A stretch of 19,025 bases of DNA, from positions 1 through 19,025 of the forward strand of contig DKVN01000080.1 in NCBI GenBank assembly GCA_002491225.1, given 5' to 3'. Shown here piece by piece: positions 14,168 through 19,025 of this stretch. Under the pieces are notes generated by a model. The model was not told the origin of the DNA. It did no database searches and saw only the letters and a program-made list of their open reading frames with translations. The translations under genes and the position numbers were made by a program. Origin of the DNA: Faecalibacterium sp. UBA7177. GTDB lineage: Bacteria; Bacillota; Clostridia; Oscillospirales; Ruminococcaceae. Each line of letters begins with the position of its first letter. Position 1 is the first letter of the stretch.

Positions 14168-15574
14168 ATGGAAACGATCATCAAGGGCGACCAACTGGAA
14201 AAGATCAAGCATTTTTTGCAGCAGGGATACTATGATTCCGCCGTCAAGGAATCCTGCGCCATTTTGGAGGAGATCCTCAAGCGCATCTACCGGCAGGCCA
14301 TGAGCGAGCTGCCCATCGAGGACCGCACCGCCCTGATGGAGGGCGAATCCAAGATCGGCAAGGGCACCAAAAGCTATGTCAAGTTCGGCTTTGGCGAATT
14401 GGTGGGCCTTTACAACCGCACCCGCCTGCTCGAGCGCTGGGGCAAGTACACCGGCAGCAACATGGGCATCATCCGCTCGATCTCGCTGGATTACATCGTC
14501 GAGCTGCGCAACCGGCTGACCCATGAGCAGGCCTCGATGACCGAGGACGTCAGCCAGTCCGAGGCGCAGCTGGTGTACGACTGCCTGCTGAACTGGCTGA
14601 GCTTCATCGGCTACAAGGACATGAGCGCGGGGGTGGAAAAGGCCTTTTCGCCGTCCGGCACGGTCAAGCCCACAGCCAAAACCGGCGAGAGCGCCTACAA
14701 GCACATGAAAAAGGAGATCCACTCGGGCTACGACCCCTCCATCAAGCTGGAGCGCCGCCGCTTAAAGCGGCAGGCGGCCTACTCGGAACAGCAGGACGCG
14801 GAGTCCTTCACCTACGCCGTCGAGCGGATCGGCCGCCGCGAAAAGCTGATCGGCCTGGACATCGGCTGCGCCGACGGCTATGTCACCGAGCGCCGCTTTC
14901 TGCCCGAGTACGGCTTTGAAAAGGTGATCGGCATCGACCGCAACAAAACCCTGATCGAAAAGGTGCGCGCCGAGGATCACGGCATCTTCCACTATCACGA
15001 CATGGATCTCGAATCGCGGGATTTTGAGGACGAGATGGAGGACATGATGGAGGAGGAGGGCATCGAGGCCTTCGACGTGATCTTCTCTGCGCTGACTTTG
15101 CACCACCTGAAAAACCCGGTGCGCCTGTTGATGAAGCTGCGCAAATACCTGCGCAAGGGCGGCGCGATCATCATCCGCGGGGTGGACGACGGCGGCATGA
15201 TGGCCTACGACGACGGCGGGCTGGTGGAGGAGATCCTCGACGACTGCCTGCGCCAGGTGAGCGTGAGCGACCGCTACCACGGGCGCAAGTTTTTCCCCTG
15301 GCTGCGCGGCATCGGTTTTTCGGATGTGAAGATGCTGTATAACTTTGACGACACCACCGGGATGGACACCGAGGAGCGGATCGACTTTTTCCACTACTAC
15401 TTCGATTTCCGCCAAAGCTACACCCGTCAGGCGGTGGACCGTGAGCCGGACAACCCCCAGTTCATCGAGGATCACGAGCGGATGCTGGCCAACCTCGACA
15501 AGATGGAGGAGCTGTTCTTAAAGCCCGATTTCTACTTCGCCGCCCTGACCGTTTCGGCCATCGCCATCAAATAG
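14168..15574 (+). CDS. HEPN domain - SAM-dependent methyltransferase fusion
   Basis: A 468-residue two-domain protein. Residues 1-155 are all-helical with the HEPN pattern: YYDSAVKESCAILEEILKRIY in the first helices and the motif R114-N-R-L-T-H119 (VELRNRLTHEQ), the R-[polar]-x-x-x-H signature of HEPN ribonucleases, followed by LVYDCLLNWLSF. After a charged linker, residues about 225-340 form a class I methyltransferase: motif I LDIGCADGY (D-x-G-x-x-x-G), IGIDRN (acidic end of strand 2), FDVIFSALTLHHL (motif IV) and LRKGGAIIIRG. The C-terminal part is unassigned. The ATG at 14168 has GGGGAG 7 bases upstream; an ATG at 14153 lacks a spaced ribosome site. RNA cleavage and methylation are family properties. 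What it modifies is unknown. It is divergent from the membrane-protein gene. Confidence 0.85.
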   Translation: METIIKGDQLEKIKHFLQQGYYDSAVKESCAILEEILKRIYRQAMSELPIEDRTALMEGESKIGKGTKSYVKFGFGELVGLYNRTRLLERWGKYTGSNMGIIRSISLDYIVELRNRLTHEQASMTEDVSQSEAQLVYDCLLNWLSFIGYKDMSAGVEKAFSPSGTVKPTAKTGESAYKHMKKEIHSGYDPSIKLERRRLKRQAAYSEQQDAESFTYAVERIGRREKLIGLDIGCADGYVTERRFLPEYGFEKVIGIDRNKTLIEKVRAEDHGIFHYHDMDLESRDFEDEMEDMMEEEGIEAFDVIFSALTLHHLKNPVRLLMKLRKYLRKGGAIIIRGVDDGGMMAYDDGGLVEEILDDCLRQVSVSDRYHGRKFFPWLRGIGFSDVKMLYNFDDTTGMDTEERIDFFHYYFDFRQSYTRQAVDREPDNPQFIEDHERMLANLDKMEELFLKPDFYFAALTVSAIAIK

Positions 15575-15645
15575 GCGGGAAACGGCTGCAAGGGGGAAGC
15601 GCGGCCGCCATTTGCAATTTGCGCAAACGGGTCTGAGCAATAAAT

Positions 15646-15697
15646 AAAACCGGCCCCAATGGGAAGCTTCGTTGCTTGCCTTTGGGGCCGGTTTTTT
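15646..15697. terminator. Bidirectional terminator between convergent genes
   Basis: ACCGGCCCCAA (15649-15659) pairs with TTGGGGCCGGT (15682-15692), with a T run after the stem on the plus strand (15692-15698) and an A run before it (15646-15649). It ends the HEPN-methyltransferase transcript and can also serve the converging GNAT gene. Confidence 0.85.
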
Positions 15698-15701
15698 TGC
15701 A

Positions 15702-16484
15702 TCATTTGGAGTTGGAGCAGGAAAAGATTTCATATGCCGTATATTCGTGGGAAAACCGATAGCCCAGCTTCCGGGCGAGGGCCGCGCTCCAGGGGTTTTG
15801 CGCGTCCCAGCTGGGGTACCAGTTTCGTTTGCGGCATTCGAGGATCAGCCGGGCCCCGCAGGCACTCGCGAGCCCCTGACGGCGGCAGTCCTCCCGGGTG
15901 TCGATCTCCACCTCGATCCCGCCACGATAAGCGGAATAGGAGGAGGCCCCGCTGACCGGCACGCCATCCCGCAAAGCCAGCACGCCCAGGCCGAATTGGC
16001 TGTACTGCGCAAAGCTCCCGTATTGCGCCACAAGGTCCCTGCACCAGTCGGTCTGCCGGCAATAGTCGTACCACCGCCGGTCGATCATGGCCAGCTGGTA
16101 TTCCCCGGGCAGCCCGCCTGCCAGCTGTCTCAGCTTTGGCAAATCGAAGCTCTCGGGGTCCTTTTGGAAGGCATAGCGGGTCACCCTGCGGCAGTGCGCT
16201 CCAAAGCAGGCTTCGATCACCGCGTTCCAGGCGGGGTCTCTCGGGACGAGGATCAAAAAGTCCCGTCTGCACACGGCTTTTTTCAGCGCAAGGAGAAATG
16301 CGGCATCCGGCTGCCCCGCCAGAAAGCCAAAGTCCCCCAGCAGCGCAAGGGCGGCTGTTGGGATTTTGCCGTCATCTGCGTAAATGCAGCCCATCACCCC
16401 CTGCAGACAGGACCAGACCATCGTGTCCTCCCAGCCGGAAAACAGGCGCTCGATTGCTGGGTGCGTTCCTGAAATGATCTCCAT
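15702..16484 (-). CDS. GNAT acetyltransferase of the PF12746 type
   Basis: A 260-residue acetyltransferase, longer than a bare GNAT domain. The N-terminal half (FSGWEDTMVWSCLQGVMGCIYADD, then ALALLGDFGFLAGQPD) is the pattern of the GNAT_acetyltran family (PF12746). The C-terminal half carries the acetyl-CoA motif, VEIDTREDCRRQGLASACGARLI, followed by the last strand region with LARKLGYRFSHEYTAYEI. The frame continues upstream to 16772 through the neighbouring gene in another frame. The ATG at 16484 with GGGAGAAG upstream is the right start. A terminator lies only 38 bases upstream and no promoter is evident, so expression may depend on read-through from the TfoX gene. The substrate is unknown. 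Confidence 0.87.
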   Translation of the reverse strand: MEIISGTHPAIERLFSGWEDTMVWSCLQGVMGCIYADDGKIPTAALALLGDFGFLAGQPDAAFLLALKKAVCRRDFLILVPRDPAWNAVIEACFGAHCRRVTRYAFQKDPESFDLPKLRQLAGGLPGEYQLAMIDRRWYDYCRQTDWCRDLVAQYGSFAQYSQFGLGVLALRDGVPVSGASSYSAYRGGIEVEIDTREDCRRQGLASACGARLILECRKRNWYPSWDAQNPWSAALARKLGYRFSHEYTAYEIFSCSNSK

Positions 16485-16521
16485 CTTCTCCCTCGTTTGC
16501 CCCCATTTTTGCAGCCGTAAA

Positions 16522-16550
16522 TAAAAAAGCGGGCGATCCGGCCCGCAAAA
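16522..16550 (-). terminator. Intrinsic terminator of the TfoX-domain gene
   Basis: On the minus strand GCGGGC (16546-16541) pairs with GCCCGC (16534-16529) and is followed by TTTTTTAT (16528-16521). It lies between the TfoX gene and the GNAT gene. Confidence 0.75.
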
Positions 16551-16581
16551 GGTGGTACGGTGCAGGGGGATGGAGCATGCA

Positions 16582-16932
16582 TCAGGGCAATTTTTTCGCG
16601 TCCTGCACCTTTGTTTTGCGTTTTTTGGGCTTGGGCTCCGGCAGTTCCGGATAGATTGCCTCAAACAACTGCTTGAGAAAAGCCCGGTCGTCCACATTTT
16701 CCACCACCAACTGCTCTTTTGCGCCGGGATAGGGCGGCTCCCGGCGGGCGTTTGGCAGCAGGGCCAGCGCACCGGGCACGGGCTTGACCAGCAGCCGGTT
16801 ATCGCACAGCTCGGCCGCCAGTTTGCCCCGATCGTAGATCAGGTACTCGCCCATCATCTGCCGGCAGGTGATCCCTTCCATCTCCGAGAGCTGGTCAAGG
16901 ATAAACTGCAGATAGTCTTTGCTGGTTGCCAT
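16582..16932 (-). CDS. TfoX/Sxy N-terminal domain protein
   Basis: A 116-residue protein consisting of the TfoX N-terminal domain alone: MATSKDYLQFILDQLSEM, then ITCRQMMGEYLIYDRGKLAAELCDNRLLVKPV, with the conserved MMGEY and vgi/kp blocks, and a Lys/Pro-rich tail. In gamma-proteobacteria full TfoX controls competence. Stand-alone N-domain proteins are common in Firmicutes and their role is not established, so no competence function should be assumed. The frame opens at an ATG at 16938, but AAAGGAG is 8 bases from 16932 and only two from 16938, so 16932 is used. It has a consensus promoter at 17061-17089 and its own terminator. Confidence 0.87.
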   Translation of the reverse strand: MATSKDYLQFILDQLSEMEGITCRQMMGEYLIYDRGKLAAELCDNRLLVKPVPGALALLPNARREPPYPGAKEQLVVENVDDRAFLKQLFEAIYPELPEPKPKKRKTKVQDAKKLP

Positions 16933-17060
16933 TTGCATCGCTCCTTTGCGTTTGCCCCGGCGGCGGGGGCGTAAGGGGCTGTTTTGGCTGCGGGGCGGCG
17001 TGAGAAGCGCCCGGCCAAACCGATGGTTCGATCAGAAAGCAAAGCCGCCATACACTTGGG

Positions 17061-17089
17061 ATTATACCCTCTGCGGGCCGAAAAGGCAA
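17061..17089 (-). promoter_or_regulatory. Sigma-A promoter of the TfoX-domain gene
   Basis: Minus strand TTGCCT (17084-17089), a 17-base spacer, TATAAT (17061-17066). A leader of about 125 bases follows. Confidence 0.75.
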
Positions 17090-17137
17090 GCGATCTCAAG
17101 CTTTCGGGAAAATCAGGTTTTTCAAAAACTGAGCCCT

Positions 17138-17156
17138 TCCCAGTTTAATGGACAGT
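17138..17156. repeat. Probable terminal inverted repeat of an IS3-family element
   Basis: The minus strand reads ACTGTCCATTAAACTGGGA, the look of an IS3-family end, 75 bases after the transposase remnant stops. No matching left end was found to the right, so the element is incomplete. Confidence 0.4.
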
Positions 17157-17229
17157 AAAAAGGCCACCCAAGCAGAATGAAACACAGCTTTACTCGCTGT
17201 CACTCGTTAAAGCGACAGCAGATATACGC

Positions 17230-17595
17230 TCAGGCGACGTATTGGACGCCGCGGGCGGAGTGGACGATGAGGCCGGGAGCAGGCTGGCGTCGCCGGAGGG
17301 TCATAATAAGGATGACCAGGGTAAGGCTCGTGTCAATGCGGTCGGAGAAGGCGCAGCCGACGATCTGTTTGGCACAAAAATCTTTCACAACGGCACAATG
17401 GATCCATCCCTCGTCTGTAGGGATATCGGTGATGTCGCCGATCCATGCGACGGGCTTGTCAAAGGAGAAGCGGCGCGCAAGGAGATTGGGCGCGATGGGA
17501 TGGGAGTGTTTCGAGTTAGTCGTGGCTTTGTAGGCGCGCTTGCGTGCGGAGGAGATATCCAGCTCGTTCATCAGGCGGTGGATGCCGTCCTTGCT
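17230..17595 (-). pseudogene. IS3-family transposase (OrfB) fragment, inactive
   Basis: The frame encodes only the core of an IS3-type DDE transposase: IHRLMNELDISSARKRAYKATTNSKHSHP, then AWIGDITDIPTDEGWIHCAVVKDF and GLIVHSARGVQY. The first catalytic Asp is present (GDIT). The second, in the family's HSDRG-QY block, is Ala (HSARG). The third Glu and the last 70 or more residues are missing, because the frame stops after QYVA and an IS-like end follows within 75 bases. The N-terminal part and orfA are also absent. The element cannot transpose. The left boundary, about 17590-17600, is where similarity to the transposase ends; beyond it the same frame continues into an unrelated gene remnant. 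Confidence 0.8.
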
Positions 17596-17880
17596 GTATT
17601 GACAGACCTCTATCTCGACCCGCCCGTTGTCCGGGTGGTCGATGGCCGCGGCCTCCTCGGGGTTCCTTTCTCCTGGTACAAGCCCCGGCTCCAATGTCCC
17701 GCTCGTTTTATATTGTTCTATGATCTCTTTGATCTCCGATAGCTTCCTGCTGTAAAACTCGGGATATATCTGGGAAGAAAAGGATACCTCGGTGCCATCC
17801 TCAAAGGTGAAGGAATAGCTGGTACTTTCTCCGTCCGCCACAAACAGATCGGAGAAGTTCTTTCGGTGCCAGTTCTGCAT
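17596..17880 (-). pseudogene. Remnant of an unknown gene, fused in frame to the IS3 fragment
   Basis: About 95 residues (MQNWHRKNFSDLFVADGESTS, a strand-rich FTFEDGTEVSFSSQIYPEFY, then a helix LSEIKEIIEQYK) read directly into the transposase fragment. I do not recognise the family. The ATG at 17880 has no good ribosome site: GAGGAA is about 20 bases away. The frame is the same as that of the gene upstream, separated from it by one TAA and 33 bases, so the two could be parts of one decayed gene. The C-terminus was replaced by insertion-element sequence, and a functional product is unlikely. Confidence 0.5.
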
Positions 17881-17913
17881 TTCCCAGCCAGAGAGACAGG
17901 TCCTATTCCTCGT

Positions 17914-18390
17914 TTATCCCTGCCAGGCCCTGTAAAGCTCCGTGACCGCCCCCGGGGTCTCCTGCAGGATGCCTGCCTCGTCCACGCTTAAGGTAGTGGC
18001 ATACAAAACCGTCTGCCCGCTCTCTCTGTCGTACCCCACCCGGAAAGCCATGGTCCCGCTGTAAGGCGGGTCGACCCCCACCATATCCTCATCGGGAGAC
18101 AGCCAGTACCGGTAGACAAGGCCGTCCCGGGTCTCGCCCAGCAAGGTGAGGATGCTTTGGTTCAGGGAATAGGGGCCGGACTCGTACTCGAACCACCCGT
18201 CCCTGTGCAGGGTCAGAAGGTCGGGGTGCCGGGCGGCGCTGCCGGGCTGCCCGAAAACGGTGACGGCCTCCCAGAGGCCGGTCAGTTCCTCCGGCACAGC
18301 CCACCGGTTTTCGGTCAGCACCTCGCTTAAATTCACCCTGCTGCCGTCTTTGCACTGGGCGAAGAGCCCGGTGCCGCCGGCTCCCTGGGT
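17914..18390 (-). pseudogene. Unknown gene lacking its 5' end
   Basis: About 158 residues of plausible protein (CKDGSRVNLSEVLTENRW, GLWEAVTVFGQPGS, DGWFEYESGPYSLNQS, RYWLSPDEDMV, ending YRAWQG-stop). The strand-rich pattern suggests a small extracytoplasmic or lipoprotein-like domain, but I cannot name the family. The frame extends to a GTG at 18438 and beyond, yet from about 18391 the opposite strand encodes a recognisable XF1762-family protein, so that extension is an antisense shadow. The true N-terminus, including any signal peptide, has been lost at the junction near 18390. Confidence 0.55.
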
Positions 18391-18690
18391 ACACTGCGGG
18401 AGGCAAACGCTTTTGTCGCGCAGCACCACCGCCACCACGCCCCGGTTACAGGATGCCGGTTTGCCATTGGCGCATCCGACGGCGAAAAACTGGTTGGCGT
18501 CACTATCGCAGGCCGACCGGTATCCCGCTATTTAGACGATGGCTACACGCTGGAGGTCACGCGGCTGTGTACGGACGGCACGAAAAATGCTTGCAGCATT
18601 TTGTACGCCGCCGTCTGGCGCGCGGCGCGGGCGATGGGATACCGCAAGGCGATTACCTGCATCCTTGAATCCGAAAGCGGCGTCCAGTGA
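18391..18690 (+). pseudogene. XF1762-family protein fragment of a mobile element
   Basis: Reading from base 18391 gives LREANAFVAQHHRHHAPV, then CRFAIGASDGEKLVGVTIAGR, PVSRYLDDGYTLEVTRLCTDG, TKNACSILYAAVWRAARAMGY and ITCILESESGVQ-stop at 18690. These are the core blocks of the XF1762 family, a small protein usually found just before mobC in integrative and mobilizable elements of Clostridia. The LREANA block normally lies close to the start codon, but no start codon fits here and the upstream sequence belongs to another gene on the opposite strand. The C-terminal third (normally after the ESG block) is also missing. It is a double-truncated, probably inactive copy. Confidence 0.75.
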
Positions 18691-18692
18691 AG

Positions 18693-18717
18693 TTGTACTG
18701 TATCGCGCACAGTACAA
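18693..18717. repeat. Inverted repeat 1 of the pre-mobC region
   Basis: Perfect 9-bp arms TTGTACTGT (18693-18701) and ACAGTACAA (18709-18717) around a 7-base loop. There is no T run after it, so it is not a terminator. It may be an operator or a relaxosome binding site. Confidence 0.8.
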
Positions 18718-18737
18718 GCAAGCACGACATTATGATA

Positions 18738-18754
18738 GCATTTTGTGAAAATGC
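18738..18754. repeat. Inverted repeat 2 of the pre-mobC region
   Basis: Perfect 7-bp arms GCATTTT and AAAATGC around GTG. It is one of three hairpins within 100 bases ahead of mobC. Confidence 0.75.
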
Positions 18755-18771
18755 CATCCAATGTCAGCTTG

Positions 18772-18791
18772 TTAGGGGCTTTTGCCCCTAA
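18772..18791. repeat. Inverted repeat 3, candidate origin-of-transfer hairpin
   Basis: Perfect 8-bp arms TTAGGGGC and GCCCCTAA around TTTT, 48 bases before mobC and followed by TACCCCGCGCGC. In relaxase-type elements an arm pair of this kind, ahead of mobC, often marks oriT with the nick just outside the 3' arm. The assignment here is by position only. Confidence 0.45.
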
Positions 18792-18839
18792 TACCCCGCG
18801 CGCCTCAGCGCACATCATCCATCAAAAAGAGGGAGGAAG

Positions 18840-19025
18840 ATGCTCAAAAGAAATAAGCAGGTCATCATCCGTTTGACCGAACACGAGTATGCTGCCCTGC
18901 GTAAAAAGGCAGATGCAGCGGGTTTGAAAGTAAGCCCGCTCATCCGCCGCCTGATCGAGAACTGCGAGGTGAGGCCACGCCCACCCGACAGCTACAAAGA
19001 TCTCGCGCGGGAACTTGCGGCGATT
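18840..19025 (+). CDS. mobC: Relaxosome accessory protein MobC, N-terminal part
   Basis: The first 62 codons of a MobC-like protein, cut by the window end: MLKRNKQVIIRLTEHEYAAL, then RKKADAAGLKVSPLIRRLIE and RPRPPDSYKDLARELAAI. The ribbon-helix-helix start (KQVIIRLTEHEYAALRKKA) and the P-P-x-x-Y-x-x-L-x-R-E-L block are typical of MobC of mobilizable and conjugative elements. In this family MobC helps the relaxase open DNA at oriT. GGGAGGAAG precedes the ATG at 18840. The relaxase gene is expected just beyond the right end. The upstream hairpins and XF1762 fragment fit this context. Confidence 0.85.
   Translation, partial: MLKRNKQVIIRLTEHEYAALRKKADAAGLKVSPLIRRLIENCEVRPRPPDSYKDLARELAAI

Noticed and set aside
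16529..16570. T-box-like sequence GGTGGTACGG
   Set aside because: It resembles the T-box antiterminator motif only on the plus strand, while the terminator hairpin lies upstream of it in that orientation and no gene follows. On the minus strand the motif is inverted.
16485..16772. N-terminal extension of the second GNAT gene
   Set aside because: It overlaps the TfoX gene in another frame, includes its terminator, and shows no protein-like pattern.
18391..18438. Start of the minus-strand unknown gene at the GTG at 18438
   Set aside because: The region encodes conserved XF1762 blocks (HHRHH and upstream LREANA) on the opposite strand, so the minus-strand reading there is a shadow.
18693..18717. 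LexA-type SOS box
   Set aside because: The inner CTG...CAG spacing is 9 rather than the 10 of the E. coli box, and Gram-positive LexA sites have the GAAC/GTTC form. Left as an unassigned inverted repeat.
1..19025. CRISPR array, tRNA or rRNA genes
   Set aside because: No regularly spaced direct repeats and no cloverleaf or rRNA-like sequence were seen on reading both strands.

Overview
The window looks like a chromosomal segment of a GC-rich Gram-positive anaerobe of the Clostridia, probably Oscillospiraceae/Ruminococcaceae (Faecalibacterium, Gemmiger or Flavonifractor-like). This is inferred from AGGAGG-type ribosome sites, consensus sigma-A promoters, short-loop intrinsic terminators, and the content (FucO, bacteriohemerythrin, flavodoxin, an ICE-type XF1762/MobC pair). 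No species can be fixed from sequence alone.

Layout: (1) 1-1300, plus strand: the 3' part of glycogen branching enzyme glgB and a GNAT acetyltransferase, closed by a terminator. (2) 1399-3947, minus strand: an MFS transporter, then a TetR regulator and a flavodoxin-domain protein. The regulator/flavodoxin pair has its own consensus promoter inside the 3' end of the MFS gene, overlapped by an inverted-repeat operator, and the two genes overlap by 4 bases. (3) 4340-6190, minus strand: a thiol-redox ArsC/Spx-type protein and a hemerythrin-(CheX-like)-receiver protein with its own promoter. (4) 6343-7612: fucO (lactaldehyde reductase) with promoter and terminator. (5) 7631-15574: an accessory-looking block. 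It holds a 1603-residue protein fusing a DEDD-type exonuclease, a RecQ helicase and a UvrD-like helicase (minus), a membrane-anchored protein of unknown function upstream of it on the same strand, and, divergently, a fusion of a HEPN RNase-type domain with a SAM-dependent methyltransferase. The divergent genes share a 175-bp spacer with back-to-back extended -10 promoters. (6) 15646-17089, minus strand: a second GNAT protein and a TfoX N-domain protein, each with a terminator. (7) 17138-19025: a scrambled boundary region. It contains an internally deleted, catalytically broken IS3-family transposase fused in frame to an unrelated gene remnant, a second truncated gene, a plus-strand XF1762-family fragment without start or C-terminus, three inverted repeats, and the start of mobC, which opens an integrative or mobilizable element running off the right end.

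How the parts relate: the left half is ordinary metabolism and redox regulation in small units. The best candidate for an undescribed system is block 5, where nucleic-acid processing (exonuclease plus two helicases), a membrane protein and a HEPN-methyltransferase sit together next to mobile-element debris. That is the style of a defence locus, but a shared function is inference. Sampled 60-base stretches of the helicase gene are about 50-58% GC against 62-83% in four or so stretches of neighbouring genes, which hints at separate origin.
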